Origin: Streptomyces sp. NBC_00190
Lineage (GTDB): Bacteria > Actinomycetota > Actinomycetes > Streptomycetales > Streptomycetaceae
Length of the DNA stretch: 64,000 nucleotides
Assembly: GCF_036203305.1 (NCBI RefSeq)
Contig: NZ_CP108131.1
Coordinates: forward strand, 682,001-746,000
Direction of reading: 5' to 3'
In this document: positions 17,432 to 25,875 of the stretch, in pieces
Layout: every line of letters begins with the position of its first letter
Numbering within the stretch: position 1 is the first letter of the stretch
Position numbers and translations under genes: made by a program
Notes under the pieces: generated by a model
Told to the model about the DNA's origin: nothing
The model's input: only the letters and a program-made list of their open reading frames with translations
Databases searched by the model: none

Positions 17432-17905
17432 ATGGACGCGCGACTGAACTACTTCGCCAGCCCGACCGCCGGCAAGGCCCTCAAGTACTTCATGTCGGCG
17501 GGCAAGGCGCTCAAGGACTCGCCGCTGCCGGCCGCGACGCAGGAGCTGGTGGCGCTTCGCGTGAGCCAGATCAACGGCTGCGCGGCCTGTATCGACATGC
17601 ACACCAAGGAAGCCGCCGCGGCCGGCGAGAGCTCGGTGCGGCTGCACCTGGTGGCGGCGTGGCGGGAAGCCACGGTCTTCAGCGAGGCCGAGCGTGCCGC
17701 GCTGGAGCTGGCGGAGCAGGGAACCCGGGTCGCGGACTCCGCCGGCGGGGTCAGCGACGAGGTGTGGACGCGTGCTGCGAGGCATTACGACGAGGAGCAG
17801 CTCACCGCCCTGGTGGTCCTGGTCTCCATGATGAACATGGCGAACCGGCTGAACATCATCGCCCAGCAGCCGGCCGGCGACTACGAGCCCGGGCAGCTCC
17901 ACTAA
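17432..17905 (+). CDS. Carboxymuconolactone decarboxylase/AhpD-like protein
   Basis: The 157-residue protein belongs to the AhpD-like fold. The redox or catalytic site is NGCAACIDMHTKEA, with the CxxC and histidine spacing of alkylhydroperoxidase-D-type proteins (cysteines near residues 50 and 53). Members use the cysteine pair in peroxide reduction or act on carboxymuconolactone; the substrate here is unknown. This gene with an ECF41 sigma factor next to it is a classic arrangement, and the ECF41-type promoter upstream supports sigma control. An AGGAG sequence precedes the ATG. Confidence 0.92.
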   Translation: MDARLNYFASPTAGKALKYFMSAGKALKDSPLPAATQELVALRVSQINGCAACIDMHTKEAAAAGESSVRLHLVAAWREATVFSEAERAALELAEQGTRVADSAGGVSDEVWTRAARHYDEEQLTALVVLVSMMNMANRLNIIAQQPAGDYEPGQLH

Positions 17906-18023
17906 GCGGCCTCGGGGCCCCGAGCCGGGGGCGTTGGTCTGCCTCGCAGGCAGACCGGATGATCACCAGAAGATGCCGCGTCGGCGAGTACGGCCGCGCG
18001 GGAGGACCTCAAGGGGAGTCGGC

Positions 18024-18947
18024 GTGAGCAAGGTCGAGGAGTTCGAGGAGCTGCGGTCGCTGCTGTTCTCGATCGCCTATCGGATTCTGGGCAGTGTGGG
18101 TGAGGCCGAGGACGCGGTGCAGGAGACATGGCTGCGCTTCGACGGCTCGGCGACCCGGCCCGCGTCGGCCAAGGCCTTCCTGTCCGCAACGGTGACACGG
18201 ATCTCGATCGACGTACTGCGCTCCGCGCGGGTGCGGCGGGAGGAGTACGTGGGCCCGTGGTTCCCCGAGCCGCTGCTCAGCGATCCGTATGAGGATCCGG
18301 CACGTTCGGCCGAGCTGGCCGACTCGGTGTCGATGGCGGCGCTCCTGATCCTGGAGCGGCTCAGCCCGCTGGAACGGTCGGTATTCGTGCTGCGGGAGGT
18401 GTTCGGCTTCGGGTTCGGCGAGGTCGCCGCGGCGGTGGGGCGTTCGGAGGCGGCGTGCCGACAGCTGCTGGTGCGGGCGCGGCGGCACATGGAGGCCGGG
18501 CGGCCGCGGTTCGAAGCGGACCGCCACAAGCGGCAGGAGCTCGCGGCGCGGTTCTTCGACGCGCTGAAGGACGGCGATGTGGGCGAGCTGCGGGATCTGC
18601 TGGCTGCCGATGTGCAACTGGTCGGTGACGGTGGCGGCAAGGCCCCGCAGCTGGCCAGGGCCATCATGGGCGCCGACAACGTAGCCCGGCTTCTCGGCTC
18701 CGTCTTCCCCCGGCTGGCCCGGGTCGACGTGACGTTCGAACCGCACGAGGTCAACGGCCAGCCGGGCGCGATCTTCCGCGACCGGGACGGCAAGGTGGTC
18801 CAGATCCTGTCGCTCGAGGTACTCGACGGGCAGATCCAGACGATCCGCTCGGTGATCAATCCCGACAAGCTCGGCCACCTCGGGCCGGTCGCCGACGCCT
18901 GGGCCATCGGCCGCGAGGTGAAGCGGGCCGGCCGGCAGCCGCAGTGA
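18024..18947 (+). CDS. ECF41-family sigma factor (SigJ-like) with SnoaL-like C-terminus
   Basis: Sigma region 2 is visible as LLFSIAYRILGSVGEAEDAVQETWLRF and region 4 as LSPLERSVFVLREVFGFGFGEVAAAVGRSEAACRQLLVRARRHM. An extra C-terminal domain of about 120 residues with a SnoaL/NTF2-like pattern (AARFFDALKDGDVGELRDLLAADVQLVGDGGG) follows. In this class the C-terminal extension replaces an anti-sigma factor and tunes activity. I chose GTG 18024, preceded by AAGGGGAG; the frame upstream lacks family sequence. It probably drives the promoter at 17366 and hence the decarboxylase gene. Confidence 0.93.
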   Translation: MSKVEEFEELRSLLFSIAYRILGSVGEAEDAVQETWLRFDGSATRPASAKAFLSATVTRISIDVLRSARVRREEYVGPWFPEPLLSDPYEDPARSAELADSVSMAALLILERLSPLERSVFVLREVFGFGFGEVAAAVGRSEAACRQLLVRARRHMEAGRPRFEADRHKRQELAARFFDALKDGDVGELRDLLAADVQLVGDGGGKAPQLARAIMGADNVARLLGSVFPRLARVDVTFEPHEVNGQPGAIFRDRDGKVVQILSLEVLDGQIQTIRSVINPDKLGHLGPVADAWAIGREVKRAGRQPQ

Positions 18948-19076
18948 CCGCCGAGGAACACGACGGACGCGGCGTTCGCCGAGGAGCGGAGACGTGGCGC
19001 TGTTCGTAGCGCACCGTACGGAAGCCGAGGACCAATATCCCTCCGTAAGACACAGGTCAGGCCTGCAAGTACACAT

Positions 19077-19120
19077 GCGCGAAGTCACCCGCCCCCCGGC
19101 ATGGGCGGGTGACTTCGCGC
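19077..19120. terminator. 18-bp perfect hairpin after the sigma factor gene
   Basis: Arms 19077-19094 and 19103-19120 are exact reverse complements around the loop CCCGGCAT. No U tract follows. It lies 130 bases after the sigma gene stop and is the strongest terminator-like structure in this part of the window. Confidence 0.75.
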
Positions 19121-19183
19121 ACGGGGGTGTGACCTGGGCGCGTTTCGGCTACCGGGTAGTCACATTCTGAACTTCCGCATCTG

Positions 19184-19211
19184 CTACTTAAAATTGCGAA
19201 ATTCTTAGTAG
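19184..19211. promoter_or_regulatory. AT-rich imperfect palindrome, likely promoter region
   Basis: CTACTTAAAATT and its near-complement AAATTCTTAGTAG flank GCG in a stretch that is strikingly AT-rich for this genome. It lies about 270 bases before the first of the tandem secreted-protein genes and has no coding potential. It is probably a regulator-bound promoter. The 19212-19478 interval between it and the gene shows no convincing open frame and may be a long leader. Confidence 0.4.
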
Positions 19212-19478
19212 ATGCAGGGCAATCAGACTGCTAGAGTCCGCATGCGCTACTCGGGACAGGGTGGCGAGATGGCCGGTCCGAACCCCAGGTCTGCCCCTGA
19301 GCGGCGCACATCCGCGAGGCAGGCAACCGTTGTGATGCCGTGGCAAATCCGCACCGACGACGCCCGTGCCCCCACCTCCGCGTACCGCTCCGTACCGAGC
19401 CATGCGCCTTCGACACCAATCGCTCGCCGCTTCCCGCCTACCGCTCGTCGCTTTCGCCCGTCAGATGGGGAGATCCAC

Positions 19479-20555
19479 ATGAACACAGGACTCATGCGCC
19501 GCTTCGCAGCAAGCAGGACGCTGCTCCTGGGTGCCGTACTGGCCCTGGCCGTGCCGGGTACCGCCTACGCCAACACCGTGAGCGTGACCGTGAAGACCCC
19601 CGGGGCCACCAGCGGGCCCGCCTCCGCCAACTCCGAGATATCGACCCACGCCGACTGTTCCAGCGGCCTCATCTCCAGCGGCGGGATCAACCAGGCCATC
19701 GGCACCGGCGCGAGCGTGAACGGCAACCACGTCAACGGCACGTCGCCCAGCCCCGACGGCACCACCGAATACACCGGCTCCACCGGCGTCGTCGGCACCG
19801 ACGTGACGCACTGGCTCGGCATCGGCGGAAGCGGGGGCCAGGTCAACGCCTCCTTCTCCACCACCCCTTACGCGATGTGCTTCACCAGCAACCTGATCAA
19901 CCACACCCAGGTCGTCATGAACAAGGTCAACGCACCCACCGCCGGGGCGACGGTGGGCCTCGTCACGGCGACCTGCCCGGCCAACACCCGCCTCCTCGGC
20001 GGCGGCGCCCGGACCACCCCGGGCAACACGGGCAGCCTCAAGACGATCGCGAGCTTCCCCACCTTCAACAACTCCGCCCACAGCTTCGGCGCGAAGGCCG
20101 CGGCGGACGGAGAGGCGAACCCCGACTCCTGGTCGGCCGTCGGCTGGGACTCCGGCGCCAACAGCGCCAACTACACCTACGCCTACGCGATCTGCAGCGG
20201 AAGCGGCATCAACGTCAGCGGCGCCACGGTGAAGGTCCGCTACACCGAGGTCAGCGGCCCGACCACCGGCAGCACCGGCCAGACGGCGACCGTGGGCTGC
20301 GGCCAGGGCGACGGGAACCTGGTCAGCGGCGGCGCCGCGATCAGCGGGGGCAGCGTGACCACCACCAACTTCACCGGGCCCGCTTCGGGCGGCGACCACC
20401 TCAACGGCAGCTTCCCCAGCACCTCCGGCGGCGCCGCGGTCGGCGACGGGACCACCACGGCGGCGTACTGGACGGCCTCCGCCCACACCGGAGGCCAGTC
20501 CTCTCCCGGCACCCACACCGACGCGTGGGCGCTGTGCGCCAACGACGGCGTCTGA
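19479..20555 (+). CDS. Secreted three-repeat protein of unknown function (copy 1)
   Basis: The 358-residue protein begins with a Sec signal peptide (TLLLGAVLALAVPGTAYA, cleavage after about residue 30). The mature part is three related units, each opening and closing with cysteine: ADCSSGLISSGG to PYAMC, ATCPANTRLLGGGARTT to YAYAIC, and VGCGQGDGNLVSGGAAISGG to DAWALC. Each unit shares a C-x-G-x-L-x-GG opening and an S/N-rich middle with an aromatic. The cysteine pairs probably form disulfides. No catalytic motif is seen. ATG 19479 follows GGGGAGATCCAC. The second copy at 20618 is clearly homologous along its length, so this is a tandem duplication. Function is unknown; an extracellular binding or surface role is possible. 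Confidence 0.85.
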   Translation: MNTGLMRRFAASRTLLLGAVLALAVPGTAYANTVSVTVKTPGATSGPASANSEISTHADCSSGLISSGGINQAIGTGASVNGNHVNGTSPSPDGTTEYTGSTGVVGTDVTHWLGIGGSGGQVNASFSTTPYAMCFTSNLINHTQVVMNKVNAPTAGATVGLVTATCPANTRLLGGGARTTPGNTGSLKTIASFPTFNNSAHSFGAKAAADGEANPDSWSAVGWDSGANSANYTYAYAICSGSGINVSGATVKVRYTEVSGPTTGSTGQTATVGCGQGDGNLVSGGAAISGGSVTTTNFTGPASGGDHLNGSFPSTSGGAAVGDGTTTAAYWTASAHTGGQSSPGTHTDAWALCANDGV

Positions 20556-20617
20556 GGCAGCCGTTCCCGAACAACCGGACAGCCGCCCATGCGCATGAAC
20601 ACAAGAGAGAGAATCCG

Positions 20618-21709
20618 ATGAGCACGAATCTCCGGCGGGGCTCCGCCACGGGCAAGGCCCTGATGCTGGCCGCCCTGCTGACCGTGGCGGTACCGGGAGC
20701 CGCGTACGCCAAGACCACCGACGTCACCGTCAGCACCCCCGGGGCCACCATGGGCCCCGCGACCCCCTTCACCGGGGTCTCCTCGCACGCGGACTGCGCC
20801 GACGGCCTCGTCTCCGGCGGCGGGGCCGACCAGGCCATCGGCGACGACGAGATGTCCAACGGCAACCACGTGATGGGCATGGCGCCCAGTGCAGACGGCG
20901 CCACCGAGTACACCGACACCCCCGGGATCGTCGGCAGCGACGCCACGCACTGGATGGCGTTCGGCGGAAGCGGGAGCCGCAGCAGCGACGCCTTCTCCAC
21001 CACCCCGTACGCGATCTGCCTGCAGAGCAACCTGATCAGGCACACCCAGGTGGTCATGAACAAGGCCTCCGGGCCCACCAGCGGGCTGTCGTCCAAGCTC
21101 GTCACGGCGACCTGCCCGGCCAACACCGTCCTGATCGGCGGCGGCGCCCGCACCACCCCGGCCAGCGTCGGCAGCCTGAAGCCGATCGCGAGCTTCCCCA
21201 CCTTCAACGACGCCGAGCACCACTTCGGCTCGATCGCAGCGGGTGACGGCGAGCGCGACCCCGACTCCTGGACGGCGGTCGGCGGGATCGGCGGCGGACG
21301 CGGCGAGGACAACATGACCTACGCCTACGCGATCTGCAGCACGGACGACATCGACCTCAAGCACGTCTCCACGACGGTCCACTTCACCGAGGTCAGCGGC
21401 CCGAACACGGCCTCCACGGGACAGACCGCGACGGCCGGCTGCGCCCGCGGGGAAGGGCAGCTGGTCAGCGGCGGCGCCGCGATCAGCGGCGGCAACGTGA
21501 CCACGACGGACTTCAGCAAGGCGACTTCGGGCGGCCCCCACCTCAACGGCAGCTTCCCGAGCGATGCCGCCGGCACCCCGGTCGGCGACGGGGGCGCCAA
21601 CCCGTCGTACTGGACGGCAGCCACCCACAGCGGCGGTTCGCCCTCCCAGGGCAGCTACTCCGACGTCTGGGCGCTCTGCCTGGACGTGCAGCACGGACAC
21701 AAGCGGTAG
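20618..21709 (+). CDS. Secreted three-repeat protein of unknown function (copy 2)
   Basis: The 363-residue protein is a paralogue of the preceding gene. It has a signal peptide (ALMLAALLTVAVPGAAYA) and then the same three cysteine-bounded units. The central unit is most conserved between copies, with LVTATCPANT, GGGARTTP, IASFPTF and YAYAIC shared. Inter-copy differences cluster in the first unit and in charged loops (for example DDIDLKHVS and GRGEDN), which suggests divergence in binding specificity. It lies 62 bases downstream, with AGAGAGAA before the ATG, so the two are probably co-transcribed. A 15-bp terminator hairpin follows 20 bases after the stop. Neither copy shows an LPXTG or other wall anchor. 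Confidence 0.85.
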   Translation: MSTNLRRGSATGKALMLAALLTVAVPGAAYAKTTDVTVSTPGATMGPATPFTGVSSHADCADGLVSGGGADQAIGDDEMSNGNHVMGMAPSADGATEYTDTPGIVGSDATHWMAFGGSGSRSSDAFSTTPYAICLQSNLIRHTQVVMNKASGPTSGLSSKLVTATCPANTVLIGGGARTTPASVGSLKPIASFPTFNDAEHHFGSIAAGDGERDPDSWTAVGGIGGGRGEDNMTYAYAICSTDDIDLKHVSTTVHFTEVSGPNTASTGQTATAGCARGEGQLVSGGAAISGGNVTTTDFSKATSGGPHLNGSFPSDAAGTPVGDGGANPSYWTAATHSGGSPSQGSYSDVWALCLDVQHGHKR

Positions 21710-21728
21710 CTCCCGAGCAACTTCCCCG

Positions 21729-21761
21729 GAGCGGACCCTCCTGCCCCAGGAGGGTCCGCTC
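21729..21761 (+). terminator. 15-bp perfect hairpin ending the tandem secreted-protein operon
   Basis: GAGCGGACCCTCCTG (21729-21743) and CAGGAGGGTCCGCTC (21747-21761) pair perfectly around a three-base loop. It starts 20 bases after the second copy's stop, the expected place for an intrinsic-type terminator in Streptomyces, though without a U tract. Confidence 0.8.
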
Positions 21762-21988
21762 GCTGCCGTTTCCGGCCACCCTGGCGCGCCGGTGCGTGGC
21801 ATCCCCGGATTCCGCCCCTTGGCACATCGGCCACTGCAAGCAGGCGACTGCGGCTACCGAAAGGCCGGCACTGCCCAGCGGCATGCCCGCCCGGTCCGAC
21901 GACTTCCACAGCGACCGCGTTGAGGTGGGCGTGCGCGCTGTCGCCTCGGCGAGCGCTCACATCACGCCAAACAGGACGAGAGCGAACT

Positions 21989-22014
21989 GGTAGGACACCT
22001 GAAGGCGTCCTACC
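21989..22014. promoter_or_regulatory. Palindrome in the beta-lactamase leader
   Basis: GGTAGGAC (21989-21996) and GTCCTACC (22007-22014) are exact reverse complements separated by ten bases. The site ends 37 bases before the beta-lactamase start. It is either an operator or an RNA hairpin controlling expression. The rest of 21762-21988 shows no feature. Confidence 0.5.
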
Positions 22015-22050
22015 TCTCATATGGACCGCACCAGAACTGGAGACCGGATC

Positions 22051-22965
22051 GTGGAAATCGCAGGAGCCCGCCCGACCCGCCGCGCCGTGCTGGCCGTCGG
22101 AGCCGGCGCGGCGTTGACCGGGGTGACTCTCAGCGGCACGGCGTTCGCAGCCGGGTCCGGGCGGGAGAAGGTCACCCGACAGCTTCGCATTCTCGAACGG
22201 GAGCACTCCGCCCGGCTGGGAGTGTTCGCACGGAACACGGCTACCGGCCGGACGGTCCTTTACCGGGCTGACGAACGCTTCCCGATGTGTTCGGTCTTCA
22301 AGACCCTCGCAGTGGCCGCCGTTCTCCGTGACCTCGACCAGGACGGAGAGTATCTCGCCAAGCGCGTCCACTACACGCAGCAGGACGTGACCAATTCCGG
22401 ATATGGGCCGGTCACCGGACTGCCCGAGAATCTGGCCCACGGAATGACCGTCAGCCAGCTGTGCGCCGCCACGATCTGCAAGAGCGACAACGCCGCCGCA
22501 AATCTCCTGCTGCGTGAACTGGGCGGCCCCCGTGCGGTCACTCGTTTCTGCCGGTCAGTGGGAGACGTCATCACCCGGCTCGACCGCTGGGAGCCTGACC
22601 TGAACTCTGCGGAGCCCGACCGCCTGACGGACACCACCAGCCCGCGTGCCATCGGCGGGACCTACCAGCGTCTTGCGCTCGGCGACGCACTCGCACCCCG
22701 GGACCGGGAACTCCTGACGGGCTGGCTGCTGGCCAACACGACCAGCACGGAACGCTTCAGGGCCGGCCTGCCGGCGGATTGGACCCTGGCGGACAAGACC
22801 GGCAGCGGGAAGTACGGGACGACCAACGATGCGGGCATCACGTGGCCCCCACAGGGTGCGCCCATCGTCATGGTCGTCCTGACGACCAAGAGCCAGCCGG
22901 ACGCCACGGCGGACAACCCGCTGGTGGCCAGGACCGCTGAACTTCTGGCAACGGCGCTCGCCTGA
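22051..22965 (+). CDS. Class A beta-lactamase, Tat-type signal
   Basis: Every class A motif is present: the nucleophile box CSVFK (SxxK), [11 protein letters not shown] (SDN), the omega-loop [14 protein letters not shown] with the general base glutamate and ExxLN, and [10 protein letters not shown] (KTG). The N-terminus [19 protein letters not shown] has a twin arginine before a hydrophobic stretch, typical of Tat-exported Streptomyces beta-lactamases. I chose GTG 22051, which has GGAGA seven bases upstream; ATG 22021 is an alternative giving ten more residues. It hydrolyses penicillin-type beta-lactams in the periplasm-like space or medium. No BlaI or BlaR regulator is adjacent, but a palindrome occurs in the leader. 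Confidence 0.95.
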   Translation: MEIAGARPTRRAVLAVGAGAALTGVTLSGTAFAAGSGREKVTRQLRILEREHSARLGVFARNTATGRTVLYRADERFPMCSVFKTLAVAAVLRDLDQDGEYLAKRVHYTQQDVTNSGYGPVTGLPENLAHGMTVSQLCAATICKSDNAAANLLLRELGGPRAVTRFCRSVGDVITRLDRWEPDLNSAEPDRLTDTTSPRAIGGTYQRLALGDALAPRDRELLTGWLLANTTSTERFRAGLPADWTLADKTGSGKYGTTNDAGITWPPQGAPIVMVVLTTKSQPDATADNPLVARTAELLATALA

Positions 22966-23068
22966 CAGTCGGACAGGCCGGCGTGCGGCGGGGCCGCAGC
23001 CTCTGACGTCGCCTGACAAACCGCCGAGAGGGCCGGGTCCAGCACCTGGCGGGTCTATCGTGGGCGGC

Positions 23069-24004
23069 ATGTCCGCCCCTGAGCTGATCCGCATCGTCTC
23101 CCGGAACTCCCCCATGGCCCTGGCACAGGTGGAGCGCGTCCGCGGCGAACTGGCCGCGCTCCACCCTCACATCCGAACCGAAGTCGTACCGGTGGTCACG
23201 ACCGGCGACAAGTGGATGGGAGATCTCGCCCAGGTCGAAGGAAAGGGGGCGTTCACCAAAGAGGTCGAAGCCGCGCTGCTGAACGACGAGGCGGACCTGG
23301 CCGTCCACTGCCTCAAAGACATCCCGTGTGACCGGCCCCTGCCTGCCGGGACGGTGTTCGCCGCGTTCCTCAAGCGCGACGACATCCGCGACGCGCTCAT
23401 CCACCCGGGCGGCCTCTCCCTGGACCAGCTGCCGGCCGGGACCCGCATCGGCACCTCATCCGTCCGCCGTGCCGCCCAGCTCGCGGCCAGCCGGCCCCAC
23501 CTGGAGTGCGTGCCGTTCCGCGGCAACGCCAACCGCCGCCTGGAGAAGCTCTCCGCGGGCGAGGTCGACGCCGCCCTCCTCGCCGTCTCGGGCCTCGAAC
23601 GCATCGGCCGCACCGACGTGATCACCCAGGTGCTGTCGACGGAGACGATGATGCCGCCCATCGGCGCAGGCATCCTCGCCCTCCAGTGCCGCCAGGACGA
23701 CGTCCGGCTCATCGACCTCGTCAGCGGCCTCGGCCACCCCGACACCCACCGCGAGGCGACCGCCGAGCGGATGCTGCTCCACGTCCTTCAGGGACACTGC
23801 AACAGTCCCATCGCCGGCTACGCCCGTGCCGAACGCGGCGGAGACCTGTCGCTGCGTGCCTGCGTCTTCACCCCGGACGGAAAGACGGTCCTGAACGCGC
23901 ACGAATGGGCCGGTCGGCTCGACCCCGCCACCCTCGGCACCTCTGTCGCCGTCGCACTGCTGCGGCAGGGCGCCCGCGACCTCATCGACGGCATCCCGCA
24001 CTGA
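23069..24004 (+). CDS. hemC: Hydroxymethylbilane synthase (porphobilinogen deaminase) paralogue
   Basis: The 311-residue protein condenses four porphobilinogen molecules into hydroxymethylbilane in tetrapyrrole synthesis. Family motifs are clear: [14 protein letters not shown], the substrate-site [44 protein letters not shown] and [12 protein letters not shown]. The cysteine in [11 protein letters not shown] (about residue 244) should carry the dipyrromethane cofactor. The gene stands alone, without hemA, hemB or hemD, so it is probably a second copy besides the one in the main hem cluster. Such solitary hemC-like genes occur in Streptomyces. ATG 23069 is used; GTG 23060 would add three residues. 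Confidence 0.92.
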   Translation: MSAPELIRIVSRNSPMALAQVERVRGELAALHPHIRTEVVPVVTTGDKWMGDLAQVEGKGAFTKEVEAALLNDEADLAVHCLKDIPCDRPLPAGTVFAAFLKRDDIRDALIHPGGLSLDQLPAGTRIGTSSVRRAAQLAASRPHLECVPFRGNANRRLEKLSAGEVDAALLAVSGLERIGRTDVITQVLSTETMMPPIGAGILALQCRQDDVRLIDLVSGLGHPDTHREATAERMLLHVLQGHCNSPIAGYARAERGGDLSLRACVFTPDGKTVLNAHEWAGRLDPATLGTSVAVALLRQGARDLIDGIPH

Positions 24005-24093
24005 CCCACAGGCCTGGAGCCGACGCCCGTCCGGAGGCACCGGCGGGCCTTGGCCGCCCATCAGCCCGCGGCGGGGCCGGATCCCCGGCGCTT

Positions 24094-25710
24094 TCAGAAC
24101 GCGTTGCGGCGCCGCAATCCCAGCGGACGTCCGTCCGGGTCGACCAGGACGTGGTGCAGCGGAGTCGCGAGCACCCCTTTCGCCGTGGGCAGTTCCGGCG
24201 GTACGTAGCGGCGCAGACGGCCCGGAGGCCGTGGACCGCGGCAGCCGCCCTCGTGCCAGGCGTCCAGGGCGGTGGCGGCCTCGTCGAAAGCGTCGAACGC
24301 GGTCATCGGGTCGCACAGCGCGTCCTGCGCCCCCTGCCCCGCCCCGCCCTGAGCGTCCAGGTGCTCGCGCATGAGTTCCAGGCGCAGTTCGCGGGCGAAG
24401 GTGCGCGCGCCGTCACCGAGACCTCCCGGATCGGATGGCTCCCGCAGGTCCGGGCTGTGGTCGAGCACGACGCAGCTGAGTTCCGAGTCGTGCGTCCACG
24501 AGCGGAGGTTGATGTTGTCGGAGCCGACGGAGACCCATACGTCGTCGATCACGCACACCTTGGCGTGCACGTAGACGGGGGTTCCCGCGGGGTTCTCCAG
24601 GCCGTACACCGCCACGCGGTCGCCGCCGGCGCGGCGCAGTTCGTCCAGGGCCGTGATCCGTCCGATCAGGTTCATCGGCAGGGTCAGCCGGCCGTCCTGC
24701 TCCGGGACCGAGGGGATGACGGCGATCAGTCGCAGTTGTCGATACGTGCTCAGCGCCCGGGCGAAGCAGTCCACCACCCGGGGGGACCACAGGTACTGGT
24801 CCTCGAGGTAGACCAGTGCCCGGGCCCGCCGCAGCGCTTTGAGGTACCCCCGGGCAATGCTGCGCTCGCCGTCGGGTGCGAAGGGGTAACCGTGCAGCAG
24901 GCGGTTCGGATACGTGCGCAGCACCTGCACGGTGTGCGTGCCGCAGGGCGCCGGATCGGGTGCTTGCGGTGGCAGGACGTCCGCGCCGGTGTCCTCCCGG
25001 TGCACCAGCTCCCGCAGGCGGGTGAGGGGGCTGCGGCTGAGCGGCGCCGGGTCCTGCCAGCGCTCGCGGAAGACGGCCTCGACGTCACCGACGGCCGGTC
25101 CCCGTACGGCGAGCTGAGCGTCGTGCCACGGCGGGTGCGGCCCGTATGCCGAGGCCATGGGCAGTGACTGGCGGTCGCCGCGGTGGGTGGCGTCGTCGTT
25201 TCGGTTGTGGCAGAGGTCGATGCCGCCGACGTACGCGACGTCGAGCTCCGGGCGGCCGGGGTGGCGCAGGACCACCATCTTCTGGTGGTGTGAACCGCCG
25301 GGCCGGACCCGCAGGTCGAGCAGGCATTCGCCGCCTGCCTCCTCGATCTCCTCACCGAGGCGGCGGTTCTCCTGTTCGCTGAAGTGGAGGCCGTCCAGGT
25401 GCGAGCGCCACAGCAGCCCTTTGACGACGACACCGCGCTTCGCCGCCCGGCACAGGACGGTACCGATCTCGGTACCGGGTCCGTCGAGCCGCTCGTCGGG
25501 GTCGCCGCGCCAGTCGGTGAACAGGAGCAGGTCGCCCGCGTGCATCGCGCGGATCCCGGCCAGTAGCTGCCCGAAGTACGCAGAGCCGTGGACCAGGGCC
25601 CGTACGCGGTTCCCGTCGGACCATGCCGACCCGTCCGGGTGTCGCTCGTCCAGGCCCGTCGCGGCATTGCCCCGTTCACCTGCTGTCAGCAGCCAGTCTG
25701 CGCGTGTCAC
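24094..25710 (-). CDS. Phospholipase D-like protein with two HKD-type motifs
   Basis: The 538-residue protein contains two phosphatidyltransferase half-sites. The second is canonical, HAKVCVIDDVWVSVGSDNIN (HxKxxxxD plus GSxN). The first, SHHQKMVVL followed by VGGIDLC, has H and K but an R where the motif D is expected, as seen in this subfamily. The protein has no signal peptide, so it acts in the cytoplasm or at the inner membrane, perhaps on phospholipids or nucleic acids. I chose GTG 25710, which has GGAGGG eight bases upstream, rather than ATG 25746. It is convergent with hemC and divergent from the molybdopterin oxidoreductase. Confidence 0.9.
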   Translation of the reverse strand: MTRADWLLTAGERGNAATGLDERHPDGSAWSDGNRVRALVHGSAYFGQLLAGIRAMHAGDLLLFTDWRGDPDERLDGPGTEIGTVLCRAAKRGVVVKGLLWRSHLDGLHFSEQENRRLGEEIEEAGGECLLDLRVRPGGSHHQKMVVLRHPGRPELDVAYVGGIDLCHNRNDDATHRGDRQSLPMASAYGPHPPWHDAQLAVRGPAVGDVEAVFRERWQDPAPLSRSPLTRLRELVHREDTGADVLPPQAPDPAPCGTHTVQVLRTYPNRLLHGYPFAPDGERSIARGYLKALRRARALVYLEDQYLWSPRVVDCFARALSTYRQLRLIAVIPSVPEQDGRLTLPMNLIGRITALDELRRAGGDRVAVYGLENPAGTPVYVHAKVCVIDDVWVSVGSDNINLRSWTHDSELSCVVLDHSPDLREPSDPGGLGDGARTFARELRLELMREHLDAQGGAGQGAQDALCDPMTAFDAFDEAATALDAWHEGGCRGPRPPGRLRRYVPPELPTAKGVLATPLHHVLVDPDGRPLGLRRRNAF

Positions 25711-25875
25711 GGCAACCGCCCTCCAGCCGGCGTCTACCCACCGCATGACCCCTCACTCACACCGGTCCCTCACCGCGGCCTTGGCCGCCGAGGCCCCAGG
25801 CGGCCGGGGACGCCGTCAGGGTTTCGTAAGGCGCTCACGCCCCCGCGAACGCTCCTCGGCAGGTGTCATGGGCTC

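Noticed and set aside
19212..19478. N-terminal extension of the first tandem secreted protein
   Set aside because: It would place the signal peptide 90 residues inside the protein; ATG 19479 with GGGGAGA is clearly the start.
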